From Rhizobiales bacterium 62-47 (GTDB taxonomy: Bacteria; Pseudomonadota; Alphaproteobacteria; Rhizobiales; Xanthobacteraceae), in assembly GCA_001899255.1 (NCBI GenBank), contig MKVX01000020.1:1-64000 (forward strand): a stretch of 64,000 bases of DNA, in the 5' to 3' direction. How positions within the stretch are numbered: the stretch's first letter is position 1; every line of letters starts with the position of its first letter. A program made the position numbers and the translations under genes. Below are positions 55,997-64,000 of this stretch, in pieces. Under the pieces are notes generated by a model. That model did not search any database. It had not been told where the DNA came from and was given only the letters and a program-made list of their open reading frames with translations.

Positions 55997-57016
55997 ATGA
56001 ACTATCATCAGCTCGGCCGCAGCGGCCTGAAGATTTCGCCCTTGTGTCTCGGCACAATGATGTTCGGCGGCCCGACCGACGAACCGACATCGGCGCGGAT
56101 TATCGACAAGGCGCGCGATGCCGGCGTCAACTTCATCGACACGGCGGATGCCTATTCGAACGGCCAGTCGGAGGAAGTGGTCGGGCGGGCCATCGCCGCT
56201 CATCGTTCGCACTGGGTGCTGTCGACCAAGCTGGCCAATCAGATGGGCGACGGCCCCAACCGCGTCGGGCTGTCGCGACGGTGGATGCTGCAAGCCTGCG
56301 AGGACAGTCTGCGGCGGCTCGGGACCGATACCATCGATATCTATTACCTGCACAAGGAAGATCACACGACGCCGCTCGACGAAACCGTGCGTGCGATGGG
56401 CGAGCTGATCCGTCAGGGCAAGGTGCGTTACTTCGGCGTCTCCAACTATCGCGCCTGGCGTGTCGCCGAGATCTGCAACATTTGCGACCGCCTCGGCATC
56501 GACCGTCCGGTAGTCAGCCAGCCCTACTACAACGCGATGAATCGCATGCCCGAGGTCGAGCATTTTCCGGCGTGCAGTTTCTACGGCCTCGGCATCGTGC
56601 CTTACAGTCCGCTGGCGCGCGGCGTACTGACCGGCAAATATCAGCCGGATAGCACGCCCGAGAAGGGCACCCGCGCCGGCCGCAACGATACGCGCATGAT
56701 GCAGACGGAATGGCGACCAGAATCGCTGAAGCTGGCGCAGGACATCCGTCGCCATGCCGAAGCCAAGGGCATTACAGCCGGAGAATTCGCGGTGGCATGG
56801 GTGCTCAACAGCAGCTTTGTCAGTAGCATCATCGCCGGTCCGCGCACCGAGGAGCAGTGGGGTGGCTACCTGCGCGCGCTCGACTATCGCTTCACTGCGG
56901 ACGACGAAGCGCTCATCGACCGTCTCGTCGTCACCGGCCACCCCTCGACGCCGGGCTACAACGATCCGGCCTATCCGATCGAGGGCCGTCGCGCCCGCAC
57001 TGCCCAGATCAAATAG
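55997..57016 (+). CDS. Aldo/keto reductase
   Basis: 339 aa TIM-barrel NADPH oxidoreductase. Catalytic tetrad: Asp in FIDTADAY, Tyr in DAYSNGQSEEVVG, Lys in VLSTKLANQ and His in YYLHKEDHTTP. The start MNYHQLGRSGLKISPLCLGTMMFGG and the cofactor end GITAGEFAVAWVLNSSFVSSIIAGPRTEEQWGG are typical of the AKR11/YajO-like group. Substrate unknown; such enzymes reduce aldehydes, ketones or quinone-like compounds. Single gene. Confidence 0.92.
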   Translation: MNYHQLGRSGLKISPLCLGTMMFGGPTDEPTSARIIDKARDAGVNFIDTADAYSNGQSEEVVGRAIAAHRSHWVLSTKLANQMGDGPNRVGLSRRWMLQACEDSLRRLGTDTIDIYYLHKEDHTTPLDETVRAMGELIRQGKVRYFGVSNYRAWRVAEICNICDRLGIDRPVVSQPYYNAMNRMPEVEHFPACSFYGLGIVPYSPLARGVLTGKYQPDSTPEKGTRAGRNDTRMMQTEWRPESLKLAQDIRRHAEAKGITAGEFAVAWVLNSSFVSSIIAGPRTEEQWGGYLRALDYRFTADDEALIDRLVVTGHPSTPGYNDPAYPIEGRRARTAQIK

Positions 57017-57145
57017 CGCCAATTGCACGCGTGAGTCATCGAAACGGCCGCCATCGACAATACCGATACGATCCATCGGTATTTTTACTTAAGAACAATT
57101 TTAATCTCTGTGCTGCATCAAGTTCCCGACAATCGGAACCCCTGT

Positions 57146-58270
57146 ATGCACATAGATTTGACTACGCTTGTTGGTGTTGAACCGGCTGATGCTGCCTGCC
57201 TGCACGCTATGAAGCCGGACATGGAGCGGAAACAGAGCGGCATCATCAATGCCTTTTACGAACGCATTCTCACATTTCCCGCGTTCAAGAAGATGCTCGA
57301 GGACACCTGCACCGATAAATCCATCAGCCTCGATCAGCTCGTTGGCCACATCAGCTCCGTTCAATTCGCGCATTGGGGGCGCTTCTTCGACGGAACGCCC
57401 GACGAGGAATTTCAAAAGGGTGCCCGCCAGATCGGCATCGTGCACGAGAAATGCCTGCTCACCAACGATCTCTACGTTGCCAGCTCGGCCGTGCTGCTTG
57501 AAAAATTTCTGGCGCTCGCCACCGAACACCATTTGGGCGAAGACCCGAGAGCAACGGCACTGAAAACGTCGCTTGGCGCCCTGGTCCGCTTGTTTTTTCT
57601 GGATCTGTCGCTCGCAATATCGGCTTACGATCATGCCGCGGCCCGCACATCTTTCAGACAGGCTTCCGAACCATTGCTGAAAGCGTTCGAAGGCGAAATG
57701 ACACAAGACCTCGAGTCCATGTCGAGCGCAGCCAAGGAGCTCGACGGAACGATCAGAAGCGTCGTCGATCTCAATCGCGGCAACATGCAGCGCTGTCAGG
57801 AGACGGTCTTGAGCATCGAAACGCTCGCCGGAAATCTCGACGAACTGGGACGGATCACCGAGCATATCGAGAATTTCGTCAAGGTCATCACCGACGTCTC
57901 ACGAAAAACCAAGCTGCTTGCGCTCAACGCGGCCATCGAGGCCGCCCGTAGCGGCGAGTTCGGACGCGGCTTCAATGTCGTCGCCAGCGAGGTCAAGGCA
58001 TTGGCCAATGAGGCCGAGGAAGCCACCCGCCGAGTGACCATCCAGGCCGGCGAGATTCACGCCGCGATCAGGGCGGCGCTGACGCAGATCGAAGGGTCGC
58101 AGAAACTGGTCCAGGCGATCGATCAGGGCGTCGCAACCGAAAGCCGGGCAATTGCGCAGCAAAGTGCGGCCGTGGACGAAATTTCGAGCAATCTCGCCGC
58201 CGTGCTCTCCGCCGTTTCCGAAAGCACACGCAGCCTTCGTGAACGATTCAAGACGTTGAGCGTCGCATAG
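57146..58270 (+). CDS. Globin-coupled soluble methyl-accepting chemotaxis protein
   Basis: 374 aa without membrane segments. Residues about 10-165 look like a globin-coupled sensor domain ([27 protein letters not shown]; proximal His candidate in [14 protein letters not shown]). Residues about 200-374 are the MCP signalling hairpin with the near-invariant tip [43 protein letters not shown]. The layout is that of HemAT-type aerotaxis transducers. The signalling domain is short, and the usual long methylation helices are reduced. A GTG at 57110 is an alternative start. No che genes nearby. Confidence 0.87.
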   Translation: MHIDLTTLVGVEPADAACLHAMKPDMERKQSGIINAFYERILTFPAFKKMLEDTCTDKSISLDQLVGHISSVQFAHWGRFFDGTPDEEFQKGARQIGIVHEKCLLTNDLYVASSAVLLEKFLALATEHHLGEDPRATALKTSLGALVRLFFLDLSLAISAYDHAAARTSFRQASEPLLKAFEGEMTQDLESMSSAAKELDGTIRSVVDLNRGNMQRCQETVLSIETLAGNLDELGRITEHIENFVKVITDVSRKTKLLALNAAIEAARSGEFGRGFNVVASEVKALANEAEEATRRVTIQAGEIHAAIRAALTQIEGSQKLVQAIDQGVATESRAIAQQSAAVDEISSNLAAVLSAVSESTRSLRERFKTLSVA

Positions 58271-58372
58271 TGCATAGTGCTGAAGCAACGAGAGCCGGAG
58301 CGCAACGGAGTCGGTGACGACGTCCCGCCGCATTCATGCTCCAGCATAAAGGGCATCAGCGCGGAGACCGAG

Positions 58373-59305
58373 GTGGCGGAAACCAGCATTATCCTGCATC
58401 ACTATCCCCGCTCGCCCTTTGCCGAAAAAATTCGCATCGCTTTCGGCATCAAGGGGGCCCATTGGGGTGCGGTGGAACAGCCTCGCATGGCTCCGAAACC
58501 GGACCTAACGGCGCTGACCGGCGGCTATCGCCGCATTCCGGTGCTGCAAATCGGCGCTGATATCTACTGTGACACGCGCTGCATTCTGCGCGAGCTTGAA
58601 CGGCGCATCCCTGCTCCGTCATTACATCCAGCCGCTGCTCGCGGCATTGCCGAAATCATCGCCGCCTGGGCCGACCGCCACCTGTTCGCCTGCGCGCTGG
58701 GGCTGGTATTCGGCCTGCACGGTGATCGCTTCCCGCCAGAACTCCATGCCGACCGCGCACGTTTCACCGCCGGAAAGTTCGACGGCTGGGACAGCGCCAA
58801 GATGAAGCCGCGGATTCCAGAATTGCGAATCCAGCTCCGCCAATATCTGACATGGCTGGAACAGGGGCTGCACGATGGTCGCGTGTTCCTGCTTGGCGAC
58901 GCCGCGTCGCTTGCCGATCTCGCGGTCTATCATCCGCTCTGGTACGCGCGAAACAATCTCGGCGACGACGCCGGCCTGCAGGATTTCCGGCGGCTGACCG
59001 CCTGGCTGAGACGGATCGAGGCCATCGGTCATGGCACCATGGAGAGCCGCTCCCCGGCGCAAGCGCACGCGATTGCACGCGAAGCCACGCCCGCGCCGGC
59101 GCGATATTGTCCGGACGCGAACGATACCTATGAACAAGGCGCTCGCCTGCGCATCATTCCGACCGATTGGGGATTCGATGCGGTCGAAGGCGAGCTTGCC
59201 GGCATTGACCGCGACACCATCGCGCTACGGCGGGACGACGCTGCGCTTGGCAGCATCGTCGTCCACTTCCCGCGCGACGGCTTTTCCGTCACGCGAGCGG
59301 AATGA
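58373..59305 (+). CDS. Glutathione S-transferase family protein
   Basis: 310 aa. The N-terminal thioredoxin-like domain begins IILHHYPRSPFAEKIRIAFGIKGAHWGAVEQPRMAPKPDLTALTGGYRRIPVLQIGADIYCDTRCILRELERRI, with Ser/Tyr near the glutathione site. A GST C-terminal helical domain follows (YLTWLEQGLHDGRVFLLGDAASLADLAVYHPLWY). Residues about 245-310 add a beta-rich tail (RLRIIPTDWGFDAVEGELAGIDRDTIALRRDD) not found in ordinary GSTs. GTG at 58373 has GGAG at good spacing; the longer frame overlaps no family sequence. Substrate unknown. Confidence 0.85.
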   Translation: MAETSIILHHYPRSPFAEKIRIAFGIKGAHWGAVEQPRMAPKPDLTALTGGYRRIPVLQIGADIYCDTRCILRELERRIPAPSLHPAAARGIAEIIAAWADRHLFACALGLVFGLHGDRFPPELHADRARFTAGKFDGWDSAKMKPRIPELRIQLRQYLTWLEQGLHDGRVFLLGDAASLADLAVYHPLWYARNNLGDDAGLQDFRRLTAWLRRIEAIGHGTMESRSPAQAHAIAREATPAPARYCPDANDTYEQGARLRIIPTDWGFDAVEGELAGIDRDTIALRRDDAALGSIVVHFPRDGFSVTRAE

Positions 59306-59338
59306 CGGCCACGCCTGAGCGTCCTTGGAAGATCGCGA

Positions 59339-60343
59339 TCAGGCGACCTTCTGTCCGGCCTCGATGGCGCCGTCGAGAAATCCGGTGAGCCGCTTGCGGA
59401 TAATCCGTTCGGCGTCCGCCATGATGCGGTCGATCAATTCCTTCACCGTCGGAATATCGTGGATCAGGCCCGCGACCATGCCGCAGCTCCACGCTCCGGC
59501 ATCCATGTCACCCTCAATCATGACCTTGGGATAGATGCCCGCGACCTGATCGTGGATATCGGCGATCTTGAGGTCCTTGCCCTTTACGCGCTCGATCTCC
59601 AGCAGCCGCTCGACAGCCGGATTGTCGAGCACACGTTCGGTATTGCGCAAGGCGCGCATGATCAAACGGGTGTCGAGTTCGGACGCCGCGACGAGCGCCT
59701 TCTTGACGTTGTCGTGGATCGGCGCCTCTTTCGTCGCCATGAAGCGCGTGCCCATGTTCATGCCGGAGGCACCCATCGCCAGCGCTGCCACCAGGCTCCG
59801 CGCATCTGCCATACCGCCGGAGGCGACGAAGGGGATCTTCAATTCTTCCGCCGCACGCGGCAGCAGGATCATGTTCGGCACATCGTCTTCGCCGGGATGG
59901 CCACCGCATTCGAACCCATCAACGCTGACCGCATCGCAGCCGATCCGCTCGGCTTTCAGCGAATGCCGCACCGAGGTGCACTTGTGGATCACCTTGATGC
60001 CGGCGGCTTTCAGCGCCGGCATATATTGCTCGGGGCTGCGCCCGGCGGTCTCCACCGCCTTGACACCGCCTTCGACGATGGCAGCAATGTATTCCGGATA
60101 GGGCGGCGCAGCGAAGGTCGGCAGAAACGTCAGGTTGACGCCAAACGGCTGGTCGGTCATGTCGCGGCAGCGGGCGATTTCCTTGGCCAGCAGTTCCGGT
60201 GTCCGCTGCGTCAACCCAGTGATGATGCCGAGGCCACCGGCATTGGAGACTGCCGACGCCAGTTCGGCAAAGCCGACGTAATGCATGCCGCCCTGAATGA
60301 TGGGGTGACGAATGCCGAACAATTCAGTGATCGCTGTCTTCAC
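59339..60343 (-). CDS. Nitronate monooxygenase (2-nitropropane dioxygenase family)
   Basis: 334 aa FMN-dependent TIM barrel. Signature regions: ITELFGIRHPIIQGGMHYVGFAELASAVSNAGGLGIITG at the N-terminus, VNLTFLP, the catalytic-site DAVSVDGFECGGHPGEDDV (His in GGHPG), ASGGMADARSLVAALAMGASGMNMGTRFMAT for phosphate binding, and KRLTGFLDGAIEAGQKVA at the end. Oxidises nitronates such as propionate-3-nitronate, or related flavin-linked substrates. A GTG start at 60343 follows GGGAGG. Divergent from urtA. Confidence 0.9.
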   Translation of the reverse strand: MKTAITELFGIRHPIIQGGMHYVGFAELASAVSNAGGLGIITGLTQRTPELLAKEIARCRDMTDQPFGVNLTFLPTFAAPPYPEYIAAIVEGGVKAVETAGRSPEQYMPALKAAGIKVIHKCTSVRHSLKAERIGCDAVSVDGFECGGHPGEDDVPNMILLPRAAEELKIPFVASGGMADARSLVAALAMGASGMNMGTRFMATKEAPIHDNVKKALVAASELDTRLIMRALRNTERVLDNPAVERLLEIERVKGKDLKIADIHDQVAGIYPKVMIEGDMDAGAWSCGMVAGLIHDIPTVKELIDRIMADAERIIRKRLTGFLDGAIEAGQKVA

Positions 60344-60580
60344 GCAAACCTCCCGGATACCGTCGCTGGACGAGTTGTTCGCTGCCAACTTGGCATGCCG
60401 ACCGGGGCGCGGACAACTGTTCGCCTGCCTTCGCAAGTTACGCTTCGCCTAAACAATAAGCGATCGAGCCCGAATATAGACAATCAAGCTGCTCATGAAA
60501 TGAGCGGCGGAAAATGGACGTGCGCCACCCCGCCACTGATTTTTTGAATGAGATGAGAAGTTTAGCCGGATTTTCGGGAG

Positions 60581-60595
60581 TGGCATAGTTCTTGC
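60581..60595 (+). promoter_or_regulatory. Sigma-54-type promoter upstream of urtA
   Basis: TGGCATAGTTCTTGC fits the -24/-12 sigma-54 pattern TGGCAC-N5-TTGC with one change and exact GG-N10-GC spacing (GG 60582-60583, GC 60594-60595). Transcription would start near 60607, 54 bases before the urtA ATG. Urea uptake genes are commonly under NtrC and sigma-54 control in nitrogen limitation, so function and motif agree. NtrC binding sites were not clearly found upstream. Confidence 0.65.
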
Positions 60596-60660
60596 GATCT
60601 CTTTGAGGCAGCCGCGCAGCCAGCCGGCTTACCGCGTTTTCCGCCTGCGTCAGGGAGATA

Positions 60661-62001
60661 ATGTCAATGATCCGCTCTTCAGGAACGATATCGGCCGCAC
60701 CACTCAGTCGCCGCAAGTGGCTCGCCGCCGCGACAGGTCTGCTACTAGGTCTCTCCGCTTTCGGTTCTGCCAAGGCAGCCGATGACACCATCAAGGTCGG
60801 CATTCTGCATTCGCTCTCCGGCACGATGGCCATCAGCGAAACGACGCTGAAGGACGTCATGCTGATGCTGATCGACGAGCAGAACAAGAATGGCGGCGTG
60901 CTCGGCAAGAAACTCGAGGCCGTCGTTGTCGATCCGGCCTCCAACTGGCCGCTGTTTGCTGAAAAAGCTCGCGAACTCATCACCAAGGACAAGGTCAGCG
61001 TCGTGTTCGGTTGCTGGACATCCGTCTCACGAAAATCCGTGCTACCAGTATTCAAGGAACTGAATTCGATCCTGTTCTATCCGGTGCAGTACGAAGGTGA
61101 AGAGAGCGAGCGCAACGTCTTCTACACCGGCGCCGCACCGAACCAGCAGGCCATTCCTGCGGTCGACTATCTCATGAAGGAAGAGAAGGTCAAACGCTGG
61201 GTGTTGGCGGGCACCGACTACGTCTATCCGCGCACCACCAACAAGATTCTCGAAGCCTATCTGAAGTCCAAAGGCGTATCCGCGGACGACATCATGATCA
61301 ACTACACGCCATTCGGTCATAGCGACTGGCAGACCATCGTCTCGGACATCAAGAAGTTCGGCTCAGCCGGCAAGAAGACCGCGGTGGTTTCGACGATCAA
61401 TGGCGACGCCAACGTGCCGTTCTACAAGGAGTTGGGCAATCAGGGATTGAAAGCGACCGATATTCCGGTGGTGGCGTTCTCGGTCGGCGAAGAAGAGCTT
61501 GCCGGCATCGATACCAAGCCACTGGTCGGCCACCTCGCTGCGTGGAACTACTTCGAGTCGGTCAAGACGCCGGCGAACACCGCGTTCATCAACGAATGGC
61601 ACAGCTTCACCAAGAATCCCAAGCGCACCACCAACGACCCGATGGAAGCGCACTACATCGGCTTCAAGATGTGGGTGAAGGCTGTCGAGAAGGCCAAGTC
61701 GTTCGATCCCGACAAGGTCATCGACGCGCTGCCCGGCATCAAGCAGGCCAACTTGACCGGTGGCATGTCCGAGATGCTGCCCAATCATCACATCACCAAG
61801 CCGGTGCTAATCGGTGAAATCCAGAGCGATGGCCAGTTCAACGTGGTGTCTCCTGACGACCCGACCAAGGCAAAGCTGGTGCCGGGTGACGCCTGGTCCG
61901 ACTATCTCGAGGGCTCCAAGGATCTCGAAGCGGATTGGGTCGGCCTGAAGTGCGGCAACTACAACAAGGTAACCAAGAAGTGCGGCGGTCAGGCCTCCTG
62001 A
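60661..62001 (+). CDS. urtA: Urea ABC transporter substrate-binding protein
   Basis: 446 aa. A Tat-like twin-basic export signal (LSRRKWLAAATGLLLGLSAFGSAKA) is followed by the UrtA/AmiC-type receptor: DDTIKVGILHSLSGTMAISETTLKDVMLMLIDEQNKNGGVLGKKLEAVVVDPASNWPLFAEKARELI, FGCWTSVSRKSVLPVFKELNSILFYPVQYEGEESERNVFYTGAAPNQQ, a near-diagnostic stretch of urea receptors. Delivers urea to UrtBC. GGGAG lies three bases before ATG 60661 and nine before ATG 60667; either may start. First gene of the urt operon. Confidence 0.95.
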   Translation: MSMIRSSGTISAAPLSRRKWLAAATGLLLGLSAFGSAKAADDTIKVGILHSLSGTMAISETTLKDVMLMLIDEQNKNGGVLGKKLEAVVVDPASNWPLFAEKARELITKDKVSVVFGCWTSVSRKSVLPVFKELNSILFYPVQYEGEESERNVFYTGAAPNQQAIPAVDYLMKEEKVKRWVLAGTDYVYPRTTNKILEAYLKSKGVSADDIMINYTPFGHSDWQTIVSDIKKFGSAGKKTAVVSTINGDANVPFYKELGNQGLKATDIPVVAFSVGEEELAGIDTKPLVGHLAAWNYFESVKTPANTAFINEWHSFTKNPKRTTNDPMEAHYIGFKMWVKAVEKAKSFDPDKVIDALPGIKQANLTGGMSEMLPNHHITKPVLIGEIQSDGQFNVVSPDDPTKAKLVPGDAWSDYLEGSKDLEADWVGLKCGNYNKVTKKCGGQAS

Positions 62002-62018
62002 TGCCCGTGACATGACAT

Positions 62019-62045
62019 GGAAGGCGGCGGCGAACGCCGCCTTCC
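62019..62045 (+). terminator. Strong hairpin between urtA and urtB (partial terminator candidate)
   Basis: GGAAGGCGGCG (62019-62029), loop GCGAA, CGCCGCCTTCC (62035-62045): an 11-bp perfect stem followed by GCTTCTTCC, 17 bases after urtA. It probably makes the message of the receptor more abundant than that of the membrane subunits, by partial termination or by blocking exonucleases. Its presence also argues that urtB starts after it, at the GTG 62069. Confidence 0.65.
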
Positions 62046-62068
62046 GCTTCTTCCGCCGAGGTATCGCC

Positions 62069-63706
62069 GTGCCGTTCAATTCCACGATCCGTCGTTGTAT
62101 CGCCCGTTTGCTGAAGCAAGCATCTGCCATCGCTGCGCTTGCCATCGTCGCGTGCACGACAATTCACGCACAGGCGACGTCCTTCGACGATGCCGTGGCG
62201 CTGTTCGCGGCGCGCTCCTTCGCCGATTCCGAACAAGCCGTTGGCCAGCTTCAGATCAGCGGCAATCCGCAGGCCTATTCCATCATCAGCGCTCTGCGCG
62301 ATGGCCGACTCTATGCCGATGACGATACCAAGAAGGTTTTCATCAAGGCCGCCGACGGCAAGATCACCGATGCCGCGACAGGTCAGCCCGTTGCGACTAT
62401 GCCTGATGTGGCCGGTGTCGTGCGGCTGAACAATCGGCTGCGCCGGACTGTCGAAGCTGCGCTGGGTAACCTGACCTTGCTGTCGCCAGATGTGACGACA
62501 CGCCTGCAGGCCGCGCAGTCGGTGTTCAAGAACCATGACTCCGCCGCGCTGCCGTTGGTCGATGCCGCGCTCAAGACAGAAACCAACGAGACGGTGAAAC
62601 GCGCGCTGGCCGTCGCCCGTGCAGCAATCGTGCTGTTCAAGTCGGACGCCAGCGAAGCGGAAAAGCTCGATGCTGTCGCCGCCGTCAAGGCACGCGGCGA
62701 TCAGGAGGCGCTGGCGCTGCTGTCGAGCCTGCCCGGCGATCTGTCGCCCGCAGTGGCGCGCGGCGCGACGAGCGCCATGGCTTCGATCAAGAGCAATCTC
62801 GCGCTGTGGTCGACGGTGCAGGACGCCTGGTACGGCATCTCGCTCGGCTCGGTGCTGCTGCTGGCTGCCATCGGCCTCGCCATCACCTTCGGCGTAATGG
62901 GCGTCATCAATATGGCGCACGGCGAAATGGTGATGCTGGGTGCTTACACCACCTTCGTCGTTCAGGATGCCATCCGCACCTACCAGCCGGCGATGTTCAA
63001 CTACTCGCTGCTGATCGCGGTGCCGCTGGCGTTCCTCGTCGCCGGCATCATTGGCGTTCTGGTCGAACGTACTATCATTCGCTTCCTTTACGGTCGGCCG
63101 CTGGAAACCCTGCTGGCGACGTGGGGGCTTTCGCTGGTGTTGCAGCAAGCAGTGCGAACGATTTTCGGCCCGAACAACCGCGAAGTCGGCAACCCCTCCT
63201 GGATGAGCGGTGCATTCGAATTGGGCCAGATCACCATCACTTACAACCGTCTGTGGATCCTGTGCTTCTCGCTCGCCGCATTCACCATCCTGCTCGCCAT
63301 GCTGCGCTATACCCGCCTTGGCCTCGAAATGCGCGCCGTGACGCAGAACCGCCGCATGGCCGCGTCGATGGGCATTGCGACCTCGCGCGTCGATGCGCTG
63401 ACGTTCGGATTGGGTTCGGGGATTGCCGGGATCGCCGGCGTGGCACTATCTCAGATCGATAACGTCAGCCCCAACCTCGGGCAGAGCTACATCATCGATT
63501 CATTCATGGTTGTAGTGTTCGGCGGCGTCGGAAATCTGTGGGGCACGCTGGTCGGCGCCTTCACACTCGGCATTGCCAACAAATTCCTCGAACCCGTCGC
63601 GGGCGCCGTGCTCGGCAAGATCGCCATTCTGGTCCTCATCATCCTGTTTATTCAGAAGCGCCCGCGCGGCCTGTTCGCGCTCAAGGGGCGCGCGGTGGAT
63701 GCATGA
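62069..63706 (+). CDS. urtB: Urea ABC transporter permease UrtB
   Basis: 545 aa. An export signal (LLKQASAIAALAIVACTTIHAQA) and an about 230-residue periplasmic domain specific to UrtB (FDDAVALFAARSFADSEQAVGQLQISGNPQAYSIISALRDGRLY, helical HEAT-like) precede the LivH-type permease: AIGLAITFGVMGVINMAHGEMVMLGAYTTFVVQ and GLEMRAVTQNRRMAASMGIATSRVDALTFGLGSGIAGIAGVALSQIDNVSPNLGQSYIIDSFMVVVFGGVGNLWGTLVG. GTG 62069 has GAGG at proper spacing and lies past the urtA-urtB hairpin; ATG 62012 in frame is the alternative. Confidence 0.92.
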   Translation: MPFNSTIRRCIARLLKQASAIAALAIVACTTIHAQATSFDDAVALFAARSFADSEQAVGQLQISGNPQAYSIISALRDGRLYADDDTKKVFIKAADGKITDAATGQPVATMPDVAGVVRLNNRLRRTVEAALGNLTLLSPDVTTRLQAAQSVFKNHDSAALPLVDAALKTETNETVKRALAVARAAIVLFKSDASEAEKLDAVAAVKARGDQEALALLSSLPGDLSPAVARGATSAMASIKSNLALWSTVQDAWYGISLGSVLLLAAIGLAITFGVMGVINMAHGEMVMLGAYTTFVVQDAIRTYQPAMFNYSLLIAVPLAFLVAGIIGVLVERTIIRFLYGRPLETLLATWGLSLVLQQAVRTIFGPNNREVGNPSWMSGAFELGQITITYNRLWILCFSLAAFTILLAMLRYTRLGLEMRAVTQNRRMAASMGIATSRVDALTFGLGSGIAGIAGVALSQIDNVSPNLGQSYIIDSFMVVVFGGVGNLWGTLVGAFTLGIANKFLEPVAGAVLGKIAILVLIILFIQKRPRGLFALKGRAVDA

Positions 63707-64000
63707 TGCGGCACACTTTGACTCGCTCGCTCGACCGCAGCGCGACAACCTTCCTGCTCATTGTCGCCGGTGCCGGCATCCTGTTGCCGCTCTCGAATCT
63801 GCTGTTGCCGGCGTCCTCGCCCCTGCACGTTCCCACCTACGTCATGACGCTGTTCGGCAAATACGTTTGCTACGCGGTGCTGGCGCTGTCGATCGATCTC
63901 ATCTGGGGCTATTGCGGCATCCTTTCGCTGGGCCACGGCGCATTCTTCGCGCTCGGCGGCTACGCCATGGGCATGTACCTGATGCGGCAGATCGGGCCAC
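63703..64000 (+). CDS. urtC: Urea ABC transporter permease UrtC, 3' end beyond the window
   Basis: The first 99 codons of the second urea permease. The sequence MMRHTLTRSLDRSATTFLL continues to a membrane-spanning region and the family motif YAVLALSIDLIWGYCGILSLGHGAFFALGGYAMGMYLM, the LivM/UrtC signature. ATG 63703 overlaps the urtB stop by four bases (ATGA); ATG 63706 is the alternative. The rest of the operon (urtDE) should lie to the right. Confidence 0.9.
   Translation, partial: MMRHTLTRSLDRSATTFLLIVAGAGILLPLSNLLLPASSPLHVPTYVMTLFGKYVCYAVLALSIDLIWGYCGILSLGHGAFFALGGYAMGMYLMRQIGP

Overview
The window looks like a chromosomal segment of a high-GC alphaproteobacterium of the order Hyphomicrobiales (Rhizobiales), most likely the Bradyrhizobium / Rhodopseudomonas / Afipia branch. 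This is inferred from gene content: CpdR-type regulator, ROSE thermometer on a small heat-shock gene, LIV/urea ABC transporters, TAXI-TRAP system, BBP2-type outer membrane barrel, and many short palindromic intergenic repeats. No plasmid, phage or replication genes, CRISPR array or insertion sequence was seen.

Layout. 0-12 kb: a GntR regulator with a palindromic operator facing a cut-off gene, a PilZ protein, a YggS-type PLP protein, then a five-gene branched-chain-amino-acid-type ABC operon (livF-G-M-H and binding protein, minus strand) diverging from an IclR regulator, followed by a LysR regulator, a DUF1185 protein and CoA-acylating methylmalonate-semialdehyde dehydrogenase. This reads as an uptake-plus-catabolism locus of unknown substrate. 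11.9-20 kb: tRNA-Val, cpdR, N-formylglutamate amidohydrolase, an sRNA resembling the suhB/MmgR family, histidinol-phosphatase-type hisN, a LysR/TauE divergent pair, a LysE exporter, a lysophospholipase and a ROSE-controlled Hsp20. 20-27 kb: gltB and gltD (glutamate synthase). 27-33.8 kb: a DUF459 SGNH protein, a dihydrodipicolinate-synthase homologue whose ribosome binding site lies in a strong hairpin, mltB, galU and small proteins.

33.85-36.4 kb is the accessory spot: a visibly lower-GC three-gene operon (ParA-type ATPase, a 150-aa helical protein and a 235-aa helical protein with HEPN-like features), translationally coupled, with paired inverted repeats around its promoter and a MITE-like element next to it. 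It has no ParB and is the best candidate here for an undescribed system.

36.7-64 kb: a NitT/TauT-type ABC transporter, an outer membrane beta-barrel, kdsD, a lipoprotein, prpE, an SDR, a CorC/HlyC-type membrane protein, a TAXI-TRAP operon (binding protein, fused permease, DUF1850), an EAL protein, several secreted proteins including one with a possible lysozyme-like core, Nudix, aldo/keto reductase, a soluble globin-coupled chemotaxis transducer, GST, nitronate monooxygenase, and urtABC (urea uptake, cut at the right edge) behind a sigma-54-type promoter.

Nitrogen assimilation recurs (gltBD, urtABC, LIV transport). Start codons were chosen from ribosome binding sites, overlaps and family lengths, and several differ from the longest possible frame. 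Family calls come from sequence motifs and recall; no database search was run.
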